From positions 124,001-188,000 of the IMG/VR virus record IMGVR_UViG_3300034101_006325: a stretch of DNA of 64,000 nt; one strand, written 5' to 3'. The stretch comes from a virus. Below are positions 35,499 through 43,586 of the stretch, one piece after another. Both the position numbers and the translations under genes were made by a program. Position 1 is the stretch's first letter, and each line of letters starts with the position of its first letter. Under the pieces are notes generated by a model. The model had not been told where the DNA came from and did not search any database. It was given only the letters and a program-made list of their open reading frames with translations.

Positions 35499-36239
35499 AT
35501 GGTTGCTTCATCTTATGCTATAGGAACAAATCCGTGGAATAGAGATGATATGATAAGTCATCTTAAAGAATTTTTAAATATTTATAAAAACAAACCAATA
35601 GATGACAACAGTGGGGGACAAAAAGCTGCTCAACTTTTTTATTCATGGTATGTTGTAAAAAAAATTAAACCAAAAATTATTATTGAAAGCGGAGTATTTA
35701 AGGGACAAGGAACATGGGCATTTGAACAAGCTTCACCCGAATCTGAACTAATATGTTTAGATCCGTATTTGGAAAAATGGGGCGGTTATAGATCAAAAAA
35801 ACCGCAATATCTTCAAAAAGATTTTAAAGAAATTAATTGGGACCACATTGAAGATAAATCTAATGTTTTGTGTTTTTTTGATGATCATCAAAATGCATTT
35901 AATAGAATAGTTCAAATGAAACTTTTTGGTTTTAAAGTTGCAATGTTTGAAGATAACTACCCAGAAGGGCATGGAGACTGTTTATCTTTAAAGAAAATAT
36001 TTGAAAATTCAGAGGCCTATCAAATATTGCCAGAATTAACATGCAAAGATTATCTTGAAAAAGTTGTAAAATGCTATCATGAACTTCCGCCTATTTGTTC
36101 TCTAGCAAAAACAAGATGGAATACTGAATGGAACGATTATCGTTCTAACAAACCCTTGCTTGAAGAATTAAATGATGAATTAGTTATTTTTCAAGATGAA
36201 ATGGATCAGTATACTTGGATAAATTATGTTGAGTTATAA
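35499..36239 (+). CDS. Putative class I SAM-dependent methyltransferase-like protein
   Basis: A 246-residue protein. The stretch KPKIIIESGVFKGQGTWAF resembles the glycine-rich SAM-binding loop of class I methyltransferases, followed by LICLDPYLEKWGG with an acidic strand end and NVLCFFDDHQNAFNRI, where a metal or acceptor site might lie. Such folds also occur in cephalosporin-hydroxylase-like proteins, so methylation is a guess. It lies within the sugar cluster. The start follows the previous stop directly. Confidence 0.6.
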   Translation: MVASSYAIGTNPWNRDDMISHLKEFLNIYKNKPIDDNSGGQKAAQLFYSWYVVKKIKPKIIIESGVFKGQGTWAFEQASPESELICLDPYLEKWGGYRSKKPQYLQKDFKEINWDHIEDKSNVLCFFDDHQNAFNRIVQMKLFGFKVAMFEDNYPEGHGDCLSLKKIFENSEAYQILPELTCKDYLEKVVKCYHELPPICSLAKTRWNTEWNDYRSNKPLLEELNDELVIFQDEMDQYTWINYVEL

Positions 36240-36256
36240 TGTAAAGAGTTATTGCT

Positions 36257-36859
36257 ATGAGTTGGCAAGAGTCTGATAAAATTGTAGATCAAATGATCAG
36301 AGGATCCAATGGATCTCTGTGGGGATTTAAATTAGAACAATCAAGTCATTTTCCTATTCTAGAAAAATTATTAAAAATCTCAGGACAAAAAGATCTACTT
36401 GTTGACATTGGATGTGGAGCAGGAGATGTTTCACGTTCTTGGAATGGAGATTATCTTGGAGTTGATTTAGACTGGGTTATAAAAAGAGTATCAAGAATTT
36501 GCAATCCTAGTAAAACTTTTTTAAGTCTAGACATTACGTCTAAAGATACTTTTTATGATATTCCTAAATCTAATTGTTTGCTAATGAATGCATTTCTTGA
36601 CGTTCAAGAAAATCCTTTAGAAGTTCTTGAAAAATTTTGTAGACAAGTTGATACAAACTGGATAATTGTTCATAGGCAAAGAATAAGGAATATTGAAAAA
36701 ACAAAAATTGAATATGTTCCTGGCTACGGCGGTTCTTTAATACCTTCTTCTGTTATTTCTTTTAAAGAAATAAATGATATTAAACAAAAATATTCTAAAG
36801 AATTTTTAATTGGATTGTGGGAAAATGATTGGTATTCATTTGCAATGAGAATCAAATAA
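36257..36859 (+). CDS. Class I SAM-dependent methyltransferase
   Basis: A 200-residue protein with the SAM motif I LLVDIGCGAGDVSRSW and the acidic strand-2 end YLGVDLDWVIKR. A middle segment (LLMNAFLDVQENPLEVLEKF) matches the usual methyltransferase layout. The acceptor is probably a sugar hydroxyl or amino group, given the surrounding genes. Its stop overlaps the start of the DegT-type gene (TAATG). Confidence 0.8.
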   Translation: MSWQESDKIVDQMIRGSNGSLWGFKLEQSSHFPILEKLLKISGQKDLLVDIGCGAGDVSRSWNGDYLGVDLDWVIKRVSRICNPSKTFLSLDITSKDTFYDIPKSNCLLMNAFLDVQENPLEVLEKFCRQVDTNWIIVHRQRIRNIEKTKIEYVPGYGGSLIPSSVISFKEINDIKQKYSKEFLIGLWENDWYSFAMRIK

Positions 36860-37920
36860 TGAAATTTGTAGATCTACAATTTGAAAATAAAAATGCAAAA
36901 CTATCATCAAAAAATAGTTTTAAACTTATTGAAAAAACTGGAAAGTATCTTCTTGGAGAATATTTAGAAAATTTTGAAAATCAATTTGCTAAGGATCAAG
37001 ATAAAAAATATTGCATAGGCGTAAAAAATGCGACGGATGCGCTTGCAATATCATTTAAAGCTCTTGGATCAGAAAATAGAACCGTTATTATTCCTCAATT
37101 TGGTGCATATCCTACTGTGATGGCAGCGATTCAAGCTAATTCAAAAAATATAATAGCTGCTCCCGTAGATGAAACTTTATGTCTTAATCTCGAGGATGTT
37201 AAAATACCAGATAATAGCATAATCGTTCCTGTCAATCTATTTGGAAATGAATCAAATTTAACTTACTTAAGAAAAAGAGCAGATGAAACAAATAGTCATA
37301 TTGTAGAAGACTGTGCTCAATCAACAGGAATTCCTAATAATAATCTAAGTGATGTCTCTATTCATAGTTTTTATCCTACTAAACCGCTTGGTTGTCAAGG
37401 AGATGGCGGGGCAATTCTCACGAATGATGAAAGAATTGCTAAATTCTGTAAACAAGCAAGATTTTATGGTCTTAATGATGGAATAATTGATTCCTGGGGT
37501 TTTAATAGTAGAATGGACGAGTGGCAATCCTGCTTTTTAACATCAAAACTATCATACTATAGAAATTTAAATGACACTAGAAAAGAAAATGCAAATTTAT
37601 ACAATCAAATTCTAAATAAGAGCATTAGATACACAGAAAATTGCGTTTATCATCAGTATGTAAGTCTTTGGAAGGATAGAAAGTATATTCAAAAAAAATT
37701 ATCAGAAAAAGGCATTCCTACGATGATTCATTACCCTAAAATGTTAATTGATATGCCATACCTTCGGGACAAAGTTAAATTTGTCAATGAGTGTCCAAGA
37801 GTTTCTGATTATATTCTGTCAATTCCAGTGGGGCCACATCTTACAAATCAAAATATTAAAAAAATAAAAAAAGAAATCAATAGCTTAAAGAGTAATTTAA
37901 TTGATTTTAAAGAAATTTAA
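36859..37920 (+). CDS. DegT/DnrJ/EryC1 sugar aminotransferase (FdtB/QdtB-like)
   Basis: A PLP-dependent transaminase of nucleotide-sugar ketones. The true start is ATG 36859 (MKFVDLQFENKNAKLSS). The longer reading from 36829 overlaps the upstream gene. The 353-residue protein has GVKNATDALAISFKALG, VEDCAQSTG (Asp151 contacts PLP) and SFYPTKPLGCQGDGGA, with Lys175 as the Schiff-base lysine. The MKFVDLQ start resembles the FdtB/QdtB group, which aminates dTDP-3-keto-6-deoxyhexoses. GDP-perosamine synthase is an alternative, because gmd is the next gene. Confidence 0.88.
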   Translation: MKFVDLQFENKNAKLSSKNSFKLIEKTGKYLLGEYLENFENQFAKDQDKKYCIGVKNATDALAISFKALGSENRTVIIPQFGAYPTVMAAIQANSKNIIAAPVDETLCLNLEDVKIPDNSIIVPVNLFGNESNLTYLRKRADETNSHIVEDCAQSTGIPNNNLSDVSIHSFYPTKPLGCQGDGGAILTNDERIAKFCKQARFYGLNDGIIDSWGFNSRMDEWQSCFLTSKLSYYRNLNDTRKENANLYNQILNKSIRYTENCVYHQYVSLWKDRKYIQKKLSEKGIPTMIHYPKMLIDMPYLRDKVKFVNECPRVSDYILSIPVGPHLTNQNIKKIKKEINSLKSNLIDFKEI

Positions 37921-37929
37921 AATTTCTTT

Positions 37930-37958
37930 TTGACACTACGCTAAAAAGACTATCATAA
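37930..37958 (+). promoter_or_regulatory. TTGACA-containing element before gmd (weak promoter candidate)
   Basis: TTGACACT (37930-37937) lies in a 39-base gap and is followed after 15 bases by TATCAT or after 17 bases by TCATAA. The gap is one of the few in the island. However, the predicted start point would fall at or inside the gmd start codon, which weakens the case. The same TTGACACT occurs before phoH. Confidence 0.25.
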
Positions 37959-37959
37959 A

Positions 37960-38925
37960 ATGAAAAAAGCATTTATCACAGGAATTACAGGACAAGACGG
38001 ATCATACTTGACAGAATTACTCCTTCAAAAAGGATATTCTGTAATTGGAATAAAAAGAAGAACTTCTGTATTAAATACTTCCAATATAGATCATCTATAT
38101 GAAAATCCTAATCTTAAACTTTTTTATGGAAACATGAATGATGTTGGATCAATGTACCGATTGCTTTCAGAACATCAGCCCGATGAAGTTTACAATTTAG
38201 CAGCTCAATCACATGTAAGAACATCGTTCGATGTGCCAGAAGAAACAGTTGATGCAGTTGCAATGGGAACAATGAGATTATTAGAAGCTTGTAGGAATAT
38301 TGTTCCAAAAGTCAAGTTTTATCAAGCTTCTTCTTCTGAAATGTTTGGAGATAATACTGAAGAATTAAAAAATGAAGACACGAGAATGTCTCCCGCATCA
38401 CCTTACGCTGCCGCAAAACTTTTTTCACATAATTTAGTTAGAAATTACAGATTAGGTTATGGAATGCACGCATCGTCAGGAATTCTTTTTAATCATGAAT
38501 CACCACGGAGAGGTGAAACTTTTGTTACAAGAAAAATTACGAGAGCTGTTGCTAGAATAAAGCTTGGAAAACAAAATATTTTAAAACTTGGAAACATGGA
38601 TTCATATAGAGACTGGGGATTCGCTGGAGATTATGTCGAAGCTATGTGGCTTATGTTACAACAAGATACTCCTGATGATTATGTTATTGCTACGGGTGAA
38701 ACACGTACAGTCAGAGAATTTGTTGAAAAAACATTTGAATTGGCAGGTTTAGATTATAAAAAATATATTCAGATTGATCCTAGACTTTATCGACCCCACG
38801 AAGTACCTCATCTTCTAGGCGATGCTTCAAAAGCTAAAAAAATATTAGGATGGAAACCAAAACATACTTTTGATGATTTGATAAAATTAATGTATGAGTC
38901 AGATCTAAAAAATGAACTTATTTAA
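37960..38925 (+). CDS. gmd: GDP-mannose 4,6-dehydratase
   Basis: Converts GDP-D-mannose to GDP-4-keto-6-deoxymannose, the precursor of GDP-fucose, GDP-rhamnose and GDP-perosamine. The 321 residues show ITGITGQDGSYL, IGIKRRTSVLNTSNIDHLY, AAQSHVRTSFDVP, the catalytic ASSSEMFGD and SPYAAAKLF (Tyr-x-x-x-Lys), NHESPRRGETFVTRKI and GETRTVREFVE. These are diagnostic of Gmd. It is slightly short at the C-terminus. No GDP-fucose synthase is seen nearby, so the keto-sugar may be aminated by the DegT enzyme or reduced by a host enzyme. Confidence 0.93.
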   Translation: MKKAFITGITGQDGSYLTELLLQKGYSVIGIKRRTSVLNTSNIDHLYENPNLKLFYGNMNDVGSMYRLLSEHQPDEVYNLAAQSHVRTSFDVPEETVDAVAMGTMRLLEACRNIVPKVKFYQASSSEMFGDNTEELKNEDTRMSPASPYAAAKLFSHNLVRNYRLGYGMHASSGILFNHESPRRGETFVTRKITRAVARIKLGKQNILKLGNMDSYRDWGFAGDYVEAMWLMLQQDTPDDYVIATGETRTVREFVEKTFELAGLDYKKYIQIDPRLYRPHEVPHLLGDASKAKKILGWKPKHTFDDLIKLMYESDLKNELI

Positions 38926-38950
38926 TGAATAAATTTAAATACAGTAAACT

Positions 38951-39322
38951 ATGTTAAATTTTGATGATTATACACGTGCAATCGACGATAGAGGGAAATT
39001 ATTTGCATTTAATAAATTGCAACAGTTTGATATAAAAAGAGTCTATTTAATAGAACCAGAAAAAAATATCTGGCGCGGAAAACACTTTCATAAAGAATGC
39101 ACACAAATAGTTCTAGTATTCAATGGAGAATTATTTTGCAAAGTCATTAATGAAAATACAAAAGAAGTGAATGAATTTGTGATGCCCGCAGGGACATCTT
39201 TTTGTCAGACTCCTGGTCTAGCTTTTTGTTTTAAAGCAAACTTAGAAGATACCAAAATCTTAGTTCTCTCTAATAGAGAATTTGATAAAAATGATTACTA
39301 TGAGGTATCACTAGGTGTCTAG
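38951..39322 (+). CDS. FdtA/WxcM-like cupin sugar ketoisomerase
   Basis: A 123-residue cupin. The pattern IDDRGKLFAFNKLQQFDIKR, WRGKHFHKECTQ and FVMPAGTSFCQTPGL matches FdtA/WxcM-type dTDP-4-keto-6-deoxyhexose 3,4-ketoisomerases, with catalytic His residues in the RGxHxHK segment. This enzyme moves the keto group so that a DegT-type transaminase can add a 3-amino group. Together with the RmlB-like and DegT-like genes it completes the chemistry for dTDP-3-amino-3,6-dideoxyhexose. It overlaps the next gene by eight bases. Confidence 0.82.
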   Translation: MLNFDDYTRAIDDRGKLFAFNKLQQFDIKRVYLIEPEKNIWRGKHFHKECTQIVLVFNGELFCKVINENTKEVNEFVMPAGTSFCQTPGLAFCFKANLEDTKILVLSNREFDKNDYYEVSLGV

Positions 39323-39953
39323 CATCATAACAAACTCTTGGAATTCTTTTTCAGAAGAATATTCTAAAAATTATTTGAATGATGCTGATTCAGTACTTCC
39401 CAAGACTCTTTCAAATTTTATATTTAAAGAATTTAATACACCTAATTTAATCGATATAGGTTGCGGGAACGCTAGATTCTACAATTATTTGCTAAATGAA
39501 AAAAGAGATTTTAGCTATGAAGGTTTTGATATATCAGCCCCACTCATAAATGCAGCTAAAATTAAATATGAAAAAAATAAAAATTTTTATTGCAAACTAG
39601 TTGATTCTAGTCTGTCTGATCTAAGACAAATAAATAAAAAATTTGATATAGCTGTATGCACACATCTTGTAGAACTTTGTGAATCGCCAGAAAATCTTTT
39701 TTATACAATGACAAATTTGTCAGATACAGTCGCTGTAATATGGTATGAGTATCCAAGATTTGAATATACGCAGTTAGAAATTAGAAACTACGTAAGTCAT
39801 GACATGCAAGAAAAAAAGATAATTACTCCTTATCTTAGAAATAGATATTCAAAATATTATTTGAAATTTTTAATGGATCGTTTCAGCCTTAAATCAATTC
39901 ATAAAATTTCCATATCTGAAAAAGATGTTTTAGAAATTTATAAAAAAATATGA
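39315..39953 (+). CDS. Class I SAM-dependent methyltransferase
   Basis: A 212-residue protein starting at GTG inside the end of the FdtA-like gene. SAM motif I is PNLIDIGCGNARFYNYL, followed by FSYEGFDISAPLINAAK and the post-I segment FDIAVCTHLVELCESPENL. It may methylate a sugar, for instance on an N-, O- or C-position of the deoxyhexoses made nearby. An N-acetyltransferase, which the FdtABC pathway would need, is not seen here. Confidence 0.8.
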   Translation: MSSIITNSWNSFSEEYSKNYLNDADSVLPKTLSNFIFKEFNTPNLIDIGCGNARFYNYLLNEKRDFSYEGFDISAPLINAAKIKYEKNKNFYCKLVDSSLSDLRQINKKFDIAVCTHLVELCESPENLFYTMTNLSDTVAVIWYEYPRFEYTQLEIRNYVSHDMQEKKIITPYLRNRYSKYYLKFLMDRFSLKSIHKISISEKDVLEIYKKI

Positions 39954-40528
39954 GAAAAGAAACGTTACAGATTATAAAAAATCTGAATAAAAATTTTAAA
40001 GGTGAATATGTTTATGATATGGGTGGCGGCTACAATCCCGTAACTTCTGACATTGTTGGAAATAAAAAAATAAAAGTAGTCGACTATTTTTCAGGGCCAA
40101 AAGTAGACATTATTGACGATCTAACAAAATTAAATTCGATAGAATCGAACTCTGTTGATAATATTTTTTGCTCTGATGCACTAGAACATGTAATTGAACC
40201 CTGGAATGCAATCAAACAATTTCATAGAGTTTTAAAAAATGATGGCATATTGTTTGTTACTGTTCCTTTTATTTGGCATTTTCATGGTCATGAAATTCAA
40301 AAAGAAAATTGGAAAAGTAGGGTTGATTTTTGGCGATTTACACCACAAGCACTAGAGTCTTTGTGTTTTAAGTATTTTGAAAAAATTGATTGCAATTGGG
40401 ACTTGGAACCGCCTCTTGGTCCCCAAGAATTACCAATATGGCGTTGCGGCGTATATTACATGGGCAAAAAACTTTCAAGTATAAGAAAAGAAGATTATAC
40501 ACTAGAAATAACTAGAGACAATTGGTAA
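39950..40528 (+). CDS. Class I SAM-dependent methyltransferase
   Basis: A 192-residue protein. YVYDMGGGYNPVTSDI forms a SAM-binding loop, followed by KVVDYFSGPKVDIIDD, then FCSDALEHVIEPWNAIKQFH and VLKNDGILFVTVPF, a typical Methyltransf_11-like order. It overlaps the upstream gene by four bases (ATGA). It probably acts on a glycan or glycolipid intermediate. The specific acceptor is unknown. Confidence 0.82.
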   Translation: MRKETLQIIKNLNKNFKGEYVYDMGGGYNPVTSDIVGNKKIKVVDYFSGPKVDIIDDLTKLNSIESNSVDNIFCSDALEHVIEPWNAIKQFHRVLKNDGILFVTVPFIWHFHGHEIQKENWKSRVDFWRFTPQALESLCFKYFEKIDCNWDLEPPLGPQELPIWRCGVYYMGKKLSSIRKEDYTLEITRDNW

Positions 40529-40530
40529 AC

Positions 40531-41598
40531 ATGGCTTGTATTATTAAAATACCTGACGAAAACTCAAAAGGTGTCGTTACATTCACCACACAAGAAAGAG
40601 ACAAATTAATTTTTAATGATAAAGCAATTTTTGAAAAAATTGTTACTTTAAAAAAAGATTATATAGTTGGTCTTCATCACAATTGGCATGATTACAACTT
40701 TAGATATCATCCTTTGTTTGATTTTAGTATGGCTGGGGAGGGAGATCTTGGCAATTCGGAAGTTCCTCTTATAACTTTAGATGCATGCAATTTCATTCCA
40801 GAAGAATTTCATTCATCGACAGGAGAAAAATTTTGGGATGTAGTCTATGTTACACGTGCTGTCTATTTTAAAAGAGTCGATCTTTTCTTCAAGGCTATAA
40901 AGAAAATTTATGACACAGGTAAAAAAATAAAAGTATTACTTGTTTGTTGCATCCCTCCAGAAGATGCAACTCCTAAAAATGTTATTGAAGACTATCTTTC
41001 AACTTTTAACGAAGAAGAAAGAAAATATTTTACTTTTCTACCATTAACACATGATTATCCTTTTTGTCTAGATCCGGCATCAATAGGATTTTTTTATAGA
41101 TCCTCAAAGATATTTGCCCACTTTGCTAATGATGAAAGAAGATGCAGAGTAGTAGCAAATGCCGCTGCAACATGCATGCCAATAGTTTGTATGTCTGACC
41201 CTGCTTCAATTATTCCAGAACATTTAAAAAAGCCACCATACTGTTATATTGTTAAAAGTGATGATGATTTTTCAAATAAAATTATTCAATCACTTAATGA
41301 ATATGATGAAAATAAAAATTTATTTGAATTATCAAAACATTTTAGTGTAAAACATACAAAACAAGAACTTAAACAACAATTAGAAAAATTTTTAAAAATT
41401 TCAAAAGATAAAATGTTAGATTCTTCTTTTAATTTTTTTAATCTTGACATTAGACTTGGAAGACATCACAGCATCAGCTACGGACCAAATAAAGTCAATA
41501 TGTCTTTAGATGAATTTTCTAAAATATTGCTTGATAAACAAAATTTAAGTTTAATATGGGATTCTTCTTGTAAAGATTTTGAAAAGAAAATTTCATGA
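40531..41598 (+). CDS. Putative GT-B-like glycosyltransferase or sugar-island protein
   Basis: I prefer ATG 40531 (MACIIKIPDENSKGVVTFT) because the TTG at 40522 would precede the upstream stop. The 355-residue product has a middle segment FWDVVYVTRAVYFKRVDLFF and a possible donor-side region (KIFAHFANDERRCRVVANAA, then CMPIVCMSDP) resembling the C-terminal half of GT-B transferases. The characteristic EX7E motif is not obvious, so the call is tentative. A small palindrome follows its stop. Confidence 0.55.
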   Translation: MACIIKIPDENSKGVVTFTTQERDKLIFNDKAIFEKIVTLKKDYIVGLHHNWHDYNFRYHPLFDFSMAGEGDLGNSEVPLITLDACNFIPEEFHSSTGEKFWDVVYVTRAVYFKRVDLFFKAIKKIYDTGKKIKVLLVCCIPPEDATPKNVIEDYLSTFNEEERKYFTFLPLTHDYPFCLDPASIGFFYRSSKIFAHFANDERRCRVVANAAATCMPIVCMSDPASIIPEHLKKPPYCYIVKSDDDFSNKIIQSLNEYDENKNLFELSKHFSVKHTKQELKQQLEKFLKISKDKMLDSSFNFFNLDIRLGRHHSISYGPNKVNMSLDEFSKILLDKQNLSLIWDSSCKDFEKKIS

Positions 41599-41615
41599 AT
41601 CAAAATCATTTTGAT
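41599..41615. repeat. Intergenic 17-base inverted repeat
   Basis: ATCAAAAT-C-ATTTTGAT, two perfect 8-bp arms around one base, begins immediately after the stop at 41598. It lies 13 bases before a promoter-like element and 51 bases before the PhyH-like gene that opens the sialic-acid-like module. It could be an operator for a dimeric regulator. There is no T-run for a terminator. Confidence 0.45.
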
Positions 41616-41627
41616 CCAAATTAAAAT

Positions 41628-41655
41628 GGGACAATTGTTTGTTAATTCCTATAAG
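41628..41655 (+). promoter_or_regulatory. Candidate promoter for the PhyH-GT29-NeuA-NeuB module
   Basis: GGGACA (four of six match to TTGACA) and TATAAG (five of six match to TATAAT) are separated by 16 bases and end 11 bases before the ATG at 41667. This is one of the larger gaps in the island and comes just before a run of tightly coupled genes, which makes an internal promoter plausible. The -35 match is weak. Confidence 0.35.
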
Positions 41656-41666
41656 TAAGAAATTAT

Positions 41667-42362
41667 ATGCATAATATTCATTTAAATTCAATTAATGAAA
41701 AAGGTTATGCATTAATTCCTAATTTTTTAGGAAGCAATGAAGTCAAAAATTTAAAAAATAGCTTATTCAAAATATACAGCAACTATAGATTAGGTGATCA
41801 GATAGAAATACCCGGAATGTCTACGCCTAAGCAATATAGTACTGGAAAATCCATGAGAATTTATCCTCCTGCATATTGTAATTTTTCTGAAATTGAAAAT
41901 TTTAAGAAAGATTGGCTCACACAACTTACTGATGCTTTTTTTGAAGGAGCAAATAATAAAGGACTTCAAGTATTTTCTTCATATGAAACATTGTCTTACA
42001 GAGAAGTCAACGAATTACCTAGAAATTCTCACATGCACGTAGATCCATATCATTCTCTTAAATTTTTTAGTTATTTGACTGATACAACCAAAGAGAATGG
42101 CGCACTTCAATTAATTCCGGGTACAAGCTGGATTGGCAAAAAAATAAGAAAAGAAAACAGCATTAATGAACTATTGACCAGCGATTTATATACCTTTAAA
42201 AAAAGCAATTATTATAATTCTGATCTTGAAAAAGAAACTACTTTTATCGAAGGTAAAGCTGGCGATCTAATAATTCTAGATACAGATACTGTGCATTGTG
42301 GGGGTATTCTTGTAAAGCCAGGGCTAGAAAGACTTACAATAATCTATCACAATAGGAAATAG
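41667..42362 (+). CDS. PhyH-type Fe(II)/2-oxoglutarate dioxygenase
   Basis: A 231-residue dioxygenase. The HxD...H iron site is visible as SHMHVDPYHS and a late DTDTVHCGGILV, with LERLTIIYHNR supplying a possible 2-oxoglutarate Arg. The middle contains LTDTTKENGALQLIPGTSW. Phytanoyl-CoA-hydroxylase-like enzymes hydroxylate small molecules or lipids. Here, inside a sugar island, a sugar, lipid carrier or glycan moiety may be the substrate. It is followed immediately by the GT29 gene (one base gap). Confidence 0.85.
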   Translation: MHNIHLNSINEKGYALIPNFLGSNEVKNLKNSLFKIYSNYRLGDQIEIPGMSTPKQYSTGKSMRIYPPAYCNFSEIENFKKDWLTQLTDAFFEGANNKGLQVFSSYETLSYREVNELPRNSHMHVDPYHSLKFFSYLTDTTKENGALQLIPGTSWIGKKIRKENSINELLTSDLYTFKKSNYYNSDLEKETTFIEGKAGDLIILDTDTVHCGGILVKPGLERLTIIYHNRK

Positions 42363-42363
42363 T

Positions 42364-42963
42364 ATGAAAACTTGTGCCATTGTAGGAAATTCTTCTTGTT
42401 TATTGGATAAAAGTTATGGAAGTTTTATCGATAGTCATGATGAAGTTATAAGATTTAACATGGCACGAACAAGAGGATTTAAAAAATATGTTGGAACAAA
42501 AACGACAATAAGATTTTGTAATCAACACATTGTTATGTCCAATTTTTCAGACGATTATTTAAAAGAACAGCTTAAAGTCTTTCCAGAATGGGACAATAAA
42601 GAAATTCTAACGTGGGAAAAACAAAAATTATTTTTTAAATATAGCAAAGAGCTTAAAGGAACAGAGCTTGAATCTCAGTTGTTTTCTAAAAACAATGAGA
42701 TTTACTACATAAGTGATTTAGAAATAATAAAATTAAAAAGAAAATTAAATGTAGAACCTACAATGGGGTTAGTGGGATTAGATTATGCTTTGACATTTTT
42801 TAGTACAATAAATTGCTTTGGTTTTGATTTTTATAAAAATCAAAACAGATCTTTTCATTATTTTGAAAAAACAATACCTTATAAATCTTGCCATGATCAT
42901 AAAGAAGAAAAGAAATTCTTCAAAGATGCTGAAGAATCAGGAAAGATAAAAATTTATAGATGA
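42364..42963 (+). CDS. GT29-type sialyltransferase-like glycosyltransferase
   Basis: The sequence carries the signatures of GT29 sialyltransferases, best known from animals. The L-sialylmotif region is KTCAIVGNSSCLLDKSYGS, then FIDSHDEVIRFNMARTRGF and VGTKTTIRF (residues 3-51). The S-sialylmotif-like stretch is EPTMGLVGLDYALTFFSTIN followed by CFGFDF (about 131-156). The VS-type motif is SFHYFE with His165 and Glu168. At 199 residues it is compact and lacks a membrane anchor. These enzymes transfer CMP-activated nonulosonic acids. The two next genes make such a donor, which strongly supports the call. Acceptor unknown. Confidence 0.85.
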   Translation: MKTCAIVGNSSCLLDKSYGSFIDSHDEVIRFNMARTRGFKKYVGTKTTIRFCNQHIVMSNFSDDYLKEQLKVFPEWDNKEILTWEKQKLFFKYSKELKGTELESQLFSKNNEIYYISDLEIIKLKRKLNVEPTMGLVGLDYALTFFSTINCFGFDFYKNQNRSFHYFEKTIPYKSCHDHKEEKKFFKDAEESGKIKIYR

Positions 42964-43586
42964 AAATATTGATTCCTGCACGAATGGGATCCAAAGGATT
43001 CCCTAAAAAAAATAGAATTTTATTTGATTATACTGCTAGAATTATTCCTAAAGATTTCATTAAAAATACAGTAGTTTCGACAGATGACCCTGAAATTGTC
43101 AAAATGGCTGAATCTTATAATTTCTTAGTTCATCATCGATCAGAAGAATTATCAAGAGATGAAACTTCTACAAAAGAAGTAGTTGAATCTTTTTTAAAAC
43201 AAGAAATTATTGATGATAATTCAAAGTTAACAGCGCTTTTATATTTGACTTATCCGCAAAGAAAATGGGATGATGTTGTCAGAGCAAAAGAATTGATTGA
43301 TAGCTCTAAATCAAAATCTTTGCTATGTGCATTTGACATCGAGGCACATCCATTTTTAATGGCATTTGAAATGCCAGGTCATAGAGGAAAACAATTATAT
43401 AAACACAATTTATATAGAAGACAGGATTATCCTAAATGTTTTGAAATATCACATTTTGTATGTATGTTTTATGACGATGAAGTAAAAAATTTAAATAATA
43501 ATCTCTATAATGAAGACACATATTTTATGAAATGTAATAAAAAGGTAGATGTTGATCTACTAGAACATTTTTTAAAAATACAATGA
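42960..43586 (+). CDS. neuA: CMP-nonulosonate (NeuA-like) cytidylyltransferase
   Basis: Activates a nonulosonic acid with CTP. The 208-residue protein has the P-loop-like ILIPARMGSKGFPKKN at the N-terminus, VVSTDDPEIVKMAE and RDETSTKEVVESFL, followed by a late AHPFLMAFEMPG and CNKKVDVDLLEHF. This order matches CMP-NeuAc synthetases and related KdsB-type enzymes. Its position between a GT29 transferase and NeuB favours sialic or similar acids over Kdo. Both gene junctions overlap by four bases. Confidence 0.88.
   Translation: MKILIPARMGSKGFPKKNRILFDYTARIIPKDFIKNTVVSTDDPEIVKMAESYNFLVHHRSEELSRDETSTKEVVESFLKQEIIDDNSKLTALLYLTYPQRKWDDVVRAKELIDSSKSKSLLCAFDIEAHPFLMAFEMPGHRGKQLYKHNLYRRQDYPKCFEISHFVCMFYDDEVKNLNNNLYNEDTYFMKCNKKVDVDLLEHFLKIQ

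Noticed and set aside
36829-36861. N-terminal extension of the DegT-type aminotransferase, starting 10 codons upstream.
   Set aside because: It lies inside the preceding methyltransferase gene in another frame. ATG 36859 begins the conserved VDLQ segment and forms a TAATG overlap.
37930-37958. Strong promoter before gmd.
   Set aside because: TTGACA is perfect, but the best -10 gives a start of transcription at or inside the gmd start codon, so I keep it only as a weak candidate.
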